From Omphalotus guepiniiformis (lineage: Eukaryota > Basidiomycota > Agaricomycetes > Agaricales > Omphalotaceae), in NCBI GenBank assembly GCA_028554645.1, contig JAQOOI010000073.1:682001-746000 (forward strand): a stretch of 64,000 nucleotides of DNA. The letters are read 5' to 3'. Numbering within the stretch: the stretch's first letter is position 1; the number at the start of each line of letters is the position of its first letter. The position numbers were made by a program, and so were the translations under genes. Below the pieces are notes generated by a model that was given only the letters and a program-made list of their open reading frames with translations, was not told the DNA's origin and did not search any database. Shown here piece after piece: positions 11,360 through 23,583 of the stretch.

Positions 11360-14300
11360 TGTGATGGGTCTGGTTTTCCTCTGTTTCTCTTCCTCTCGTC
11401 TACGTCCTTTCTCGCTTTGGTCATCAGCATGCGCCGTTTCACATACATAAAATTTTCCGATGCCTCTGTTCTGGTCCCCACAGTCTCGTTAACTGTCTTT
11501 CACGGCGGTTATGTACAATGCTTCCGACTAATTTCTCATTGATTTTGTTTTGGCGATACCTAGGGACAATTTTCTGTTGTTCATATCTCAGATCTAGTTG
11601 TACTATTTCATACGCACACAATTCTTCCATTGCAATCATGTATCATTTACAAATTTTCAATTCAATGCTCTTCTATGAAGTCGTTCGAACGCGAACGTTG
11701 GTTACACTTACCCATTCAAATTGGTTATGATATGCGTAAGATTTATGCTCACTTTTCATTGCATAAAATATGGTTTTGCAACTTCTAATGTTTCTAATGA
11801 GAACAAGCAACAAAATTAGATATCTTGCAATATCATAGGAATCAAAACATCATGCATCATGTTCGGCCGATATCTACGGTAGTCAATCTAAGCCCTCGGA
11901 GTACTTCTACAGTATGTCTTTAGCTCTGCGTCACGCAGGGACCCACATACATATCTACCGTTTACGCCTGTCTGTAAGCTTCCACGTTTCACTATGTTTA
12001 TCTGAACCCTTCCTTCGAATGAGCGAGGGGGTTCGAATTCGAAAGTGTATGTAGTAACTTTGCATTGCATTCACCAACATGATATGGCATTGACCCCGCG
12101 GCACAATTGCAAGCTGAACAGCTGAACAGCTGAGCAACATCGACCTCGAACCTCCTCGAATTCCAACGTCGAGGGGGGGGACTCAGCCGCCTCTGGACTC
12201 GGGCTTTCAATCCGAAGATCTTCCATCTCATGTACACATCCCCCCCAATCTTCTTTTACATCATAATCATTAAATCGTCTCAACAAACGTTCCTAGAAAA
12301 ACAGATACCGTGTCCCCCCGTAAACCTTTTCACCCTTGAATTTCTCAGGCTGAGACTCCCATTGTGGGAAATCGAGAAGGGCATGGTGTCGTCTGTGTGG
12401 CACTGGCAAAGGCTCATGATTAATGATAATGAATGATGTATGAATTGACCTCGCCTCGCTGAGTAGAGAAGGGAGTTCCAGATATAGCTTTGGGGTTTCT
12501 CCCTTTTCTCCCCCTGAGGGAAGTTCTTATAAGACGGAACCGCTGCTTGTTATGAACACATTGTACAAGATAACCTGGGGTCAGGCCTGAAATGGGAAAA
12601 TGACAGAATACGCGCGAAGATGAGCTCACTATTCGAAGCACATTACATGCTTCCCCCTATGCACTCGGATGGCCGTGACTTCGCAGGGTTTGATGATGAT
12701 GACACCAGCCTGGCAGGTTCTGTAGTACGAGAGTCGGATAGCGGAGAGGTAAGTACGGCAGCCACCGAGCTCAGAGGCAGACTGAGAGTTGTAACACACT
12801 GGATAGACATGAGGCCTCAAGCTCATTCATTCCATGGACGTATTCTGATACTTATCTTGGTGTTCAAAGATACTTACCAATCTGCACCCTTGCACACACT
12901 CTAAAGTCACCAGGTGACGCAGAGCAAAGCGTATGGAGGGTTCTCCTCGACGCAAGGCACTCGCTGAGAGACTCGCACCCTGAACTCGGATAAGCTATAA
13001 CACATCTTCGAATAAGAAAGATCAGAAAAAAGGCCAGTACAGTAACATATGTATCAAAACGAAAACCTTCTTTTAATCTTTAAAGCCGTTGAATCGCCCC
13101 TCGTGACGCACGAGTTCACTTGGCAGATGATCCATCTGGAGATCCTCCTCATAGATCGTGTAAGTTGGGTAGGGCGTGTTTTGGGCGCAGAGATATCGAA
13201 ATTCGCCTTCAAGCGAGGGTACGTAGAACCCCCTCACGCACACCCCAGCCGGCCCGGGGTCGCTGCGCAAAAGAACATTGACATCCCCCGCTTTGTACCC
13301 TCAGACTGCTGTTGCCTTCAGAAGGTGCACCAACGCAAGTCCATATCAATATGACGCAAGTGACATAGCTTCGCAAGACTGAGGTGGTGGTGTATCATCG
13401 TTTTTTTCCGTTTCGAAGAAGTTCGAAACTGACGTCTTCGAGCAATCCTCGAGGGAGATTCTCGGGGTGTTACGGGAATCTAGAACTCTAAAGAGAATAC
13501 TTGATATACCCGTACCCGTTCAACAAAGAGCACGGAAAAATTTCAAGGCTGGACTTGAAAGCCCAGACTCATTCGCTCACATTCGTCACTTGGTTGTTGT
13601 CCCCTCGGAGGGTTGCGGAAGAGCGGAAAGGGTAGAAGACTGTGTACCTGTGCCTTGCTTCATTGAAACCTTCCCCAGTATCCCCAGTATTCATCCCATC
13701 GAGTTCCCGCGGAACCTTTGCACAGAGTGCAAGTGATGTTTGTGCTCAGGCGTGATTCACATGAATTTGCTTCGTGTTCCTTTTCACGGTCCCCCTATCA
13801 TTGCTGAGCAGTCAATCGAGCATCAACCTTGGAACTTGGATCAAGCACTTACGTCGACAGGACCCTCAGCCCGAGAACCGGAATCACATACCCTGCTCAT
13901 ACATCATAGTCTCATTTTGTAAGCAGCCGAGAAGAATTGGAAGATGTGTCGTTCGTTCCATATATTATACACTATATGCGTGGTCAGCCGTTTGCCGAAA
14001 ACTTATTGAATAGGCTGGGGAGGTTCGCTCCGTTAGATTATTGAAGAAAGGAGATCTATCGACGTTATTGTACGTACTTCGCAAGGGTGGCATACCAGTG
14101 GGTGTGGGTGTGGGATGTGTACTTCTCCGAATCCAGTTTATCCTCGTTCAGCTCGGTTCTTTGCGGTAGCGATCCTGCGGAAATCTAGCAAGGATGAGTT
14201 CTACGACACGGCCGCTTCATACTTAATACGCACTGGCACTTTCAATTTTCGCGACCTCCTTTTGTCCAAGTCTTGCACGGAGAACTACTGTACTCGTGCC

Positions 14301-15842
14301 GAATAGGTCGCAAGAAACACGTACATATGTCCATCGAGGACAATGCCGTGAACAGTCACCGCCGTGCAGCGTGGATGAGAGAAGGAGGTTTGACAATGGC
14401 TTAGCTAATGTTCGGACGAGCGCCTTAAGCCGTGAGCGGCACAGTGCACTGGACTTCAACGGTGCTGTCAGCCACAGACAAACTATCTATTCTGATTTTC
14501 TGATATCAGCAGAATGATAACGCCGAGCCTAAAAAGAGGTTGAGCATGATACAAAGTGTTCTGATTGAATAATATACAATGTATACTGTACCAGTTAAGC
14601 TTTCCAGACCAATTCCAGCCACCAGATAGGGCTATAATAGTGGAGATAGACAGAATACAGTATAATACATGCATATCTTATGGAAGGCCCCATGAGTGCT
14701 CCAAACCAGAGATCTCGTCAATTATAAACCACTTTATATAAGACCCTCGAGCTCGAGCTCCGATCAAAGCTGTTAAAACTTGAATGATTGTGGGGTTACT
14801 TACCATCTGGACTCTGAATAGTATCATAAATGACAAGTGAACGCGTTATACCCCAACACTACAAATATGCTTAAAGCATATGTATACTATATTTAGCGTT
14901 GTTGCTATTAGATATACAAAGATTGTATATTACTTATGCTATAGTACTTAGCTATAAATGAGGGGGCGACAAGATAGTAGCGGTGAGAGAGAGAGAGAGC
15001 TAGCTGAAATGATCAACAGAAGACCGATGTGATAGTAAATGCAAGGCGGTGTGCTGGGAGGGAGTGAGGGGAAAATACATGTACGAACTGATGAACAGAT
15101 AAATGGATGAAATCTGACAGGACCACGATATCTACTTGCCCAAAACGTAAGGTCAACCAGAAGAAGGGAAAAAAAAAAGAACAACTCAACGTACTCTGGC
15201 TGATAACAGAGAGTTGCGAGGTATGTGGAGTAAGAGCGAAAAGTGAGAGAAAAACCCTGAAAACCCAATAAGCCCAACACTAACCCAAAACTGAAAGCAT
15301 GAAACAGAAAGCAAGAAGCAGAAAGTAAAAAGAACAAAAAAGGGGACTAGAAATGAGCGTCCGTAAGATGTCATGTACTATAGCGTCAAAGAAAAATAGT
15401 TCGGTTGGCAGTTTGGCGTTGGAGATCATGAGGGGAGAATGATAGGAAAAGGCATGGTGAATCTACAAATGAAGACTTGATCAAGAAAGGAGGGGAGGGG
15501 AGGGGAGGGGATTGGGGGTGGATATGAACAACGGCGTGTATCACTATGCAAGAGAAGAAATTTACACACAACAATGATCCCAAGAATGCTATGCAACAGA
15601 TATGAAGAAAAGAACATGTGTATATACAAAAAAACTCATCGCGGCAACGAGGTGACGAGATGACAGAAATCGCGAGAATAGGTTCTGTTCTGGGGTGTTG
15701 AAGTAGCATAGCCCACCGGGTGAGCCCGAAGCGGGCGCTAGAATAGACGCTTTGTTGCCAAATCAAGTAAGCCGCTGCGGCGCCACCCAGTGTTAATGCG
15801 CAAGCATACAGCCCAGCGGAACCCCCAAAAACACGATTTTAT
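11360..15842. other. 4.5 kb without a firm gene; includes G-alpha 3' flank
   Basis: No family-level similarity was seen in either strand. The left part includes the 3' end of the dehydrogenase transcript. One possible exon is listed separately at 12620-12748. From about 14,960 to 15,700 the plus strand is very purine-rich (runs of GAGAGA, GGGGAGGGGA), so the G-alpha transcript, whose stop is at 15843, would run into a pyrimidine-rich 3' UTR. Between 14,700 and 14,950 the sequence is AT-rich. Confidence 0.5.
12620..12748 (+). other. Possible orphan first exon
   Basis: An ATG opens 43 codons with an acidic, exon-like composition (MSSLFEAHYMLPPMHSD, then FDDDDTSLAG) and ends exactly at GAG followed by a canonical GTAAGT donor. 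I cannot find a following exon: the next AG sites lead quickly to stop codons. It may be the start of a degraded gene or chance. No function can be proposed. Confidence 0.2.
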
Positions 15843-18485
15843 TCACATCAATTTCGATTGCTTGAGATGCTGCCGAATGACCATATCGCGAACTGTCACA
15901 TCCCAGGGGCGGCACGCAACAACATCATAGATGTAGGCACACGCACGGAATGTCAAAACCCGGAGAAATTAACAGATGCGGAGGTGCAAATTCGGGGGGA
16001 CAGAAAAAGGTAGAGAGAACAGAAAAAGTCAGCGTTTTTCCGAGGATCATCAAAGGATAAAGATTTGAATACTTACCACTAGCGATGATTCCAGCCGTCG
16101 TTGCAGTATCCTAGTGCATAGCATCATGTGAGCTACTTCCAACATGATTTCGAACGTCATAGGACATACCGTGACTGATGTACAAAAGGCATAAAACTTT
16201 CGAGGATGAGGTGAATACTCTCGATGTATAGCGCTGAATTTGCTTCTGAGGTCTGGAAGTAACGACATCAGTTCTTATGTTCCCTCGTGTTCATTTATCG
16301 CCTCATCAGCCGACGCGAAACGAGGAAACGCCAATAGCCGAATCACGAGTCGGTACCGGTGTCAGATTCATTAAAGTACAGAAATATAGCTCACATTTAG
16401 TGACATTCTCCAAGTCATTCTCCCGGTCACCATAGCTCCTGACATATTTCGCCAATCTGCCAACGACGAAACACGATCAAGTCAGACCGAGGGCGTCAAA
16501 ACAAGATACACAATGTGGAGGGAAAGAGATCACAGCACCAGCAACGTACCTGACGCCAGTTTTTAACTTTGCATCGAGAATGTCGCATTTATTCAGAAAG
16601 AGGACCAAGTCGACGCCGGCGAGGAGTTTGTTCGAGCATACGGATTTCCATAGAAGAACAGAATCTTCCTGTATATCGACAAACGTATCGGAAGATGTGG
16701 AGGGGGATGTCATTCAAAAAAATAGAAGACGAAAGACGTACGAGACGATTCACTGTACGATCCTCGGTAAGAACCTGGTCAAACGCCGATATAGGCGCGA
16801 GGAAAATGATTGCGTCGACTATTTAAACAAAAATGATAAGAATAAGAGCTATATGTGGGTCTTGGGAGCTCCGTACCGTCATCAAAAAATGGAACCCAGG
16901 TTTCTTCGATGCTGTTAGACACGCATCCATAAGATGGAACTAGCGAAATGACTTACGGCGCTGAAACAGACAAGGGGAATGAGTATATAGAGAGCGGGAG
17001 CAGCATTCAAGGAGACTACATACCTGACTCCTGCTTCCCCCTACATCAACTATCCTCCAGTCAGTCCCAGTCTCTCGACCAGTGGATACTTCCATCTGAA
17101 ATTTGTACTCCGATACACCGACGGTCTTTAAACGCGCCTTCAGAACGTCATCTGATGAAAAGATGACGCGAGTGAGCCCTAAGGTACGCGAGTGGAATTC
17201 AAACAACCAAAAAAACTCACCATCTGTGGGCATGTACTTCAATGCCGTTACGCGTTCGAGATCGTTCAAGAAGCTACGAAAACAAGAAGCTCACGAACGA
17301 CTGACGATACGCGAAAGGATGTGAAATGTGAACGTACAAGCCAGGGGACTCCTCGAGTCGTATTTTTCGTCTATACAATAGCTCCCGTACACCTGGATCG
17401 GCCCAAAGCTGCATCATGTCCTTCCGACACGAGTTGAGAACTTCCTGTGGCTCGTCAGGCGTCTCGAGACCAGTGTTTCCGGCACTTGTCGGTCTTCCAC
17501 TACTAACGGACGCGTCTTCATCACTTCCGCCGCTGATAGTTGAACTGGGATAATGAACTCTGGCGCGTGCGAGTCCTCCTTTCCATCCCTGGCCGGGTCG
17601 GACGAATATTTCTTGCGTGCGATAAGAGCTCGGCTGTGGATTGGAAGGGTTGTAAGGATGATTTGATTGTCCGACAAGATGTGTTGCTTCATCTTCGTTT
17701 GGAGGTACTAGTTTGGCTATTAAAAGCTGCTCAATATGTCGGAGGGGAAGTAGACGCATTTTGACTGTTTCAATAGGAGAAGTATTGAATATTGACCGTG
17801 TTCCGCGATCCGAGTCGGACTCGGGATCGGAGAATTCGTTGCCCGAGTCGGCGCGGTGATGCCCATTAAAACCGTTGTGGCCATGGTCGGTGTTGAACTC
17901 GTCTGGCGAGGATATGTCGGACGATGCTGATGCTCCATACTGGGAAGTCCGGCGAGGTCGTTTGGATAGAGATCGGATATGTGCTTTTGGAGAGGTTGTC
18001 GGTGAAATTGTGGGGCATGATGGACGGTCGAGTGCATCGAGTATTATTCGTACTGAACGAACGATGTTGAGCTGAATTACTGCGCGCCATAGTATTCGCT
18101 CTTCACGGAAAGCAGTCGGTGTATACAGACGTTGAAATTCTGAATGATGATGATAAGAAAACACTCTGAACAAAAATTTTCAATGTATTTAAACAGTTGA
18201 ACAACACACGTCTCAAGGTAGTAGATTTGCCTATACATGTCCGGATCAGCAGAGAGCTACATGCTCGACTGTATACGACGCACCCGACTCGCTCTGGCCG
18301 AGTAACAAAAGCCTCACTATCCGCCTCTTCTTCCGAGCCTGACGCTCAGCTTTGATACTGGCATCAATAGCCATACTGATTTGTTTGGCCTCTTCCTCTC
18401 TTGCAAGACGAAGAGCACGTTGCTCTGGAGTCTCGTCCATTGGAGGCCTAAGGGCCTCATCGAGAGGGTCTTCTGAGGAGATCAT
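15843..18485 (-). CDS. Heterotrimeric G-protein alpha subunit, divergent basidiomycete type
   Basis: GTP-binding alpha subunit that couples receptors to effectors at the plasma membrane. Thirteen exons, all GT-AG, sum 1662 nt (553 residues): 18485-18284, 18230-18210, 18139-17338, 17273-17221, 17151-17024, 16960-16957, 16903-16877, 16818-16742, 16668-16550, 16456-16395, 16252-16170, 16110-16077, 15892-15843. The P-loop GQSESGKST is assembled across exons 1-2; then RILWRAVIQLNIVRSV, switch I KARLKTVGVSE, switch II DVGGSRSQRQTW, WVPFFDD, FLNKCD and FCTSVTDT. The C-terminus is VRDMVIRQHLKQSKLM. Length is about 200 residues above the classical 350 because of a Ser/Asp/Pro-rich insert in the helical domain. 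The catalytic Gln after DVGG is Ser here, and no MGxxxS myristoylation start is seen. Family is certain; upstream receptor and effector are unknown. Confidence 0.92.
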
Positions 18486-21390
18486 GATGAAGGAAGAGAG
18501 AGAAAGGAATAAATGGTGGTAAAAGAGGGTAAAGGGGAAGAGCAGTGAGAACGGGGTGATTGCGAGGGTCAGGCACAAAAAGCGAGTGCCTTCTAACCGG
18601 GTGTATGTATAAGATCACGTGGCTATGTTCTTACGTTTGCCCATTTTCACGGAAACTCAGCTGTCTCCTCCTGTCACCTGCAATATGTTGCTGTTTCTAG
18701 GGAATTCAACTGGAAAAAAGTTCCTGACTGCAAATCACTTCACGTGTGTGCTAATATATTCTTTCATTCTCTTTGTCTAGTTCCTGGCAGAAAACAACGA
18801 GGAACGATCAATGTGCAACCCAATCTCTGCCTATCTCTCTGCCTTCTTGCGGTGCAGTGAAAACTTGACGACAGTAACGGGCCTTTTTCATCATGGACCA
18901 GCATGGACCTTGTGTTGCGAATCAATTAATTTCTTTCGGACGCTCTTTTCCTCGTGTCTCTGGCTGTTGTACTTGCGCAATCATGCACTGTCGGCCACTT
19001 CCGAACTTATCATCATGAGGCCGACATCTCTCCACCTGATTCACGTTAACTGCTCCAGGATGCCTCGTCCGTCTATAACAAGCTTACTCTGTGATTTTGG
19101 CTAGTCATGGGCCACGGCACGCCACGGCGCAATCTATAAACCTCCTTCAACTTTGCTACAACGTCAAGTTTAGAACCTTTCTCACAAGCAGGGCCGTGGG
19201 TCCACCCATGAGATCGAAAGGTCGATAGACCCAGCGTTCTTTGCCTAGGGTATGTGGAGCCATGCACTGTATTCCCAGCGCAGCATCAGCGTACCGCTTT
19301 ACGAGAATTCCCGCATACTCATGTAACTCAATCGTTCACACGAGGTCTCAGCGAAAGCAAGCACGTTGACGATTTATTCAGATTTTCGTTCCCACTTTGT
19401 ATTCCAACAAGTGGACAACTACGTGGATTGACCAGCTCCACGAAGAGTCGTTCGCTAATTGGTTAGCTATATTGATTCTATTTATTCTTCTCTCGGGCGA
19501 AGCTTGGCTTACTTGATCGATATCGTAGCTCAACCCTCTCTATCACATCATCTCCGTTCCTGAGAGCTGAGCTCTAAAAAATGCTTCTCATCGCGTTCCT
19601 GGATTCCATTTGCCGCTCAACTTGGGTTGTCGTAAATTGGCCCAACTGACGCTGTATTGCTGTGCTGTGTACGAGGAATTACAGCAATCGTCTTAAGCCA
19701 GGTACGCGCCCCATACGTTCGGTCCTGATTGCGTCACTACCTAGAGACTTTCAGTATGGCCCTGCTCCGTCTTGAAAGGGAAAACATCATTTTTCATACC
19801 CCAAGAGTGACTCCGAACCGGAGCCGTTTACCTGAACGCGCTATCTATCATAGTGAACTAAATCAGCACATCAGATTCAAGTCAACTTTGCGGCATGCTG
19901 GGAATCCATACGCTTGAACTTATTGAGAACGATTTCGAACGCTTTACCTGCGCATCCAAGTAAATATGACATCTAGCCTCCTGAATTCCGGGTTTTCGGG
20001 AGTTTCCCGCACATCAGAAACAGATCTCGAACTTCAATGCATTTAATGGGAACGGGACCGTCGTCATTCATGTTCTAGACTAGGTCAAAATGAGGTGTAC
20101 GTACGTAGCCCTTTTATTCCATGGTTGCCTTCGTTCAATTTTAATCTAGGTGAACACTGGTGAACAGTCACATCATGTTCCACCCAGTTGCAGTATGTAA
20201 CAGTATGTAACTGCGCTGTACAGCACGTTCCGGTGATCTCGAGCTTGCAATTGCGGGACTGTTTTTGTGGGGTAAAGATAAGCCTACATACACATGAACG
20301 GCGTTTATTCTTTGTATTATACAGCCCCTTATTGGTGGAGTTGGATGGTCAATCGGTCATGGTGCGTAAACAATATGGAGGGCTCATTGCATTCGGATGG
20401 TGGACATCCGAGTGCGACTACAATCATTCTTAGTAGAGAGGTCAAGGAATCTGGGTGCAATTCCGGTGACTAGGGTCAATATAAGTACGAGCACACGCAG
20501 GCACATGCTCATTTACTTCGTTTGCTCCCGAGATACTAGGATTGCTCCCGCACAAGCAATAAAATTTATGTATGGGTACAATACCCCTGCATCAGATTAT
20601 CGTGTTCTCTGCTATAGGGGTTCGCTTCTAGGTCAACGTTGAGAAATAGAACATAGCTCATATCAATATTCAATATTCTCTACTTAGAGTCCTCCAGGCA
20701 CCCATGATCAGCCACATCCGTAATCTTATATGTACCTCGATCCAAGTTCAAGCTACTTGCCGCTTGTTCCATTGTGTGCCTTGTACCTAGAGTCTGTACC
20801 TATGACGGACCCATAAAAGTAATTAAGTATATCATCTTCCTATCAGACCCTGCCACTATACATACTGTACCGTGTATGTAACAGTATGGGGCAGGGGTTT
20901 TTGGATTCCTTTTTCAGGCTGACTCGCTTGTATTCATAGAAAAGTCCAGGTATAGATATAATGATGGTACAGTGATACTGTGTGACTCTGCAGCCACGGG
21001 CTACTTGCCTTAAGGCTAAGAATATAAGTATTCTCCACTTGGTCAGCTGAATAATGAGGTAACCTTCTAGATATGCAGTTGTATAACCTATACTGGAGTG
21101 TGGGTACTACAACTTGAATAACTTATCATTAGGCACCAAACACATTGAATCTGCAGTTTGATATCAGAATGTTTATTCAAAGTTTTGTGGGGCCAAACTA
21201 AAGTAGTAAGATAGATGAATACTAAGTCTTCCTGTATATCTTGAGCACAAGTGATAATATTATACATAGTATAGAAAGAACTGCAATGAAAGATTTTCAA
21301 ATCCTAATATCAAAAATATATTATGTGCATACACTCCAAAACCAGTCTAAATCATATTCACTACCCATCTAATATACTCACTAACATTTC
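18486..21390. other. 2.9 kb without a recognisable gene
   Basis: The first 300 bp form the upstream region of the G-alpha gene. The remainder has only short unsupported open frames, no tRNA and no repeat with a second copy in the window. From about 20,640 rightward the sequence becomes clearly AT-rich, merging with the AT-rich membrane-protein gene that follows. Confidence 0.5.
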
Positions 21391-22864
21391 TCACACTTCT
21401 GTGCCCATATTTTCCATCTCCATGGACCTTTGGCTACTACTCCTTCCTGCAACTTCACCAAGATTCTGCAGCTCAAGTTCATTCTCACCACCTGGATAAG
21501 GGTCTCTTCTAAACAAGGAACCTTCACAGACTTGTGAAGACACAGGTGTAGAACCCTCTGCAAACTGCAATGTTGTGAGTGTAGAGTTTGCAGCTGGCTT
21601 TCTATTGTTATCAAAGGAGAAAGAGGACATCTCTGCCATAGAATCATCAATTGGAGATCTCCTGAATTTCACCAAGGCTATAACTGCAAGAGGATAAACT
21701 GCCTATAAAATTGATTAGTGAGTTAATATTGGAGAAAATAATGAATTCATACTGATGAACAATCAGAAATAACTCCCACAATAGTTCGAAGATAGACAGC
21801 AGTGGTGGTTGCAGATACAGACTGTGGCAATTGATTTAAAACCAATAACAGTAGTATATAAGCCATCTAAAATGTGCTATGAGCAGACTATGATGTGTTT
21901 GAATTGGAACACCTCACCTGTATGCAGCCATAGGCAAGTCCTGATTCAACAATGAGTATAGAAATTCTTTGAACATCTGTCTTCTTTGTTCTTTCAAGTC
22001 TAGTGAGATATATCTGATGCTGCCTTAGTCACATTTAAGTACTTACATATGGCTAAAAGAGAAGACTCTTCACCAAGCCTTTACATAAATCAAACCAGTT
22101 CCATTTACTCCAAAACTGATAGCAAGGCTGGCTATGTTAATTTCATTATAGAATCCACTAGTATTGACACTGTCAAGGACAACAGCACTAGCAACATTTA
22201 TCTCTATGTCACAGTATTCTTTGTGAGTACTTATCATCTGAGAAACTCAATCTCACCAAGCATAGTAAGAGTAAGGCTCAACCTTATGTACTGATTGTCA
22301 GACCACACTACCCAGACTCTCCAGACAATAGTCATATCACCAGGAAGAACCTTGTCAGATAGATTAGATATTAAGCATGTAGTCGAGTAAAATTGACTCA
22401 CATTGAAAGTGGCTACAAGATTACTGACTAGTTGAGAATGTTGTACTTGGTTATTTGCTCTTGTAATTTGATCTTCAAGAGAAAGCAAGAGGTTTCTAGT
22501 CAAACACTCTTTGTAAACAAGAATTTGATTTGCAATATTCTCTGCTACATCTATGAGAAATAGAAGACACAAAAGGCATGTAAGTGCAAGAAGTGTCTTC
22601 TGTGGCATACTCTTTAGCCCTTGATGCCTATATGTGTTAAAGATTAGTCATTGCTATATGAGATCTATAGCTACTTGCCAGAGAGTCCATGAAACAAGGC
22701 AAGCAAGAATGATAAACAAAGCTATTAACTGAATGAGGTCAGGTCTAGATGGATCAAGGTGAGAAATTCATACAAAGCACAAGTGAATAGAAGCAGAAAC
22801 CAAAAATTGCAGCAAGTATAGTAATACCAAGGTCATGGAGAAGAACATCTCCATCTGGTGTCAT
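21391..22864 (-). CDS. Agaricomycete multi-pass membrane protein of unknown function, copy A
   Basis: Probable seven-helix membrane protein of a family greatly expanded in mushroom-forming fungi; no activity is established. Start: ATG at 22864 (MTPDGDVLLHDLG), leading into helix 1. Recognisable blocks: LKSMPQKTLLALTCLLCLLF, a charged helix ending FN, the family hallmark TIVWRVWVVWS, a loop with NVASAVVLDSV, RISILIVESGLAYGCIQ, NQLPQSVSATTTAVYLRTIVGVI, and the last helix VYPLAVIALVKFRRSP. The cytosolic tail is Ser/Asn/Glu-rich and ends MGTEV at 21391. About seven introns; the one after SWTLW starts GCAAGT, a GC-AG intron, whereas copy B has GTAAGT there. The gene is AT-rich compared with its neighbours. 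The retroelement LTR begins 267 bp upstream of the start codon, so its promoter may be affected. Confidence 0.75.
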
Positions 22865-23130
22865 CTTGATTTTTGAAAAAAGTGGCTGTTAATACTGTCT
22901 GTCTAAATCTTGTCCATTTTATATGAATGAGAGATTGATCAAACAACTCAAAACATTTCTAAATGAATTAACAAAACTGTGCCATCATCAGTAAATCAGC
23001 AGGAATGATATCTGCTATGGTTCACCATATGTTGATGCAGATATCAACTACCCAGATAATAGGATTGGATATTTGTAACATATATTTCATAGAACATGCA
23101 TGGGAGTGTATAGCAGTCTGTGAGGCTATG

Positions 23131-23583
23131 TGTTACGAACATTTTCTTTTTTTCATCTTATCTCATTGTTTGTACATATAGACACTTTTATTATCAGTAG
23201 ATAGCATCTTAAGTTATAGATCTAGGGTTATATTAAATACACACGTAGGTAGCATGATGATCGAGATCAAGCATGTAGACCTCAAGGCGATCACGATCAT
23301 TAATGAAACACTTGAGGCGATCGAACTCATGGTAGACACACGGTGGATTAGTCAAGGGTTATAGCCCAGGGTTTAGGGTTTTATTTACGTATATAACAAG
23401 TCCGCTTAGGTAGATATTTCTTTAGCTTTGATCTTGTCAATAACTCCTCGAGTTTAGACTTGTACTTAGCATACTTCCTTGTATCGTCTCTTTTCTCAAT
23501 TCCACTTTCTGCTTTTCTCTTACTCGTGTGAAACTAAGATCATTGTGCTTGGTTATTTGAGTTTATAACTCGAGTCGCTGACA
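23131..23583 (+). repeat. 5' LTR of chromovirus
   Basis: 453 bp, TG...CA ends, preceded by CTATG. It differs from the 3' LTR by only a handful of changes, for example CACACG versus CACATG, CACGATC versus CACAATC and CTTTGATC versus CTTCGATC, so the insertion is fairly recent. No primer-binding site was identified in the bases that follow. Confidence 0.9.

Noticed and set aside
12020..12050. GGGGTTCGAATTC resembling a tRNA T arm
   Set aside because: No acceptor or anticodon stem can be formed around it.
14948..15766. Overlapping minus-strand open frames rich in Phe, Leu and Ser that look like membrane proteins
   Set aside because: They come from the purine-rich plus strand, which translates as hydrophobic residues on the other strand. 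They lack family blocks and splice structure, and lie in the 3' flank of the G-alpha gene.
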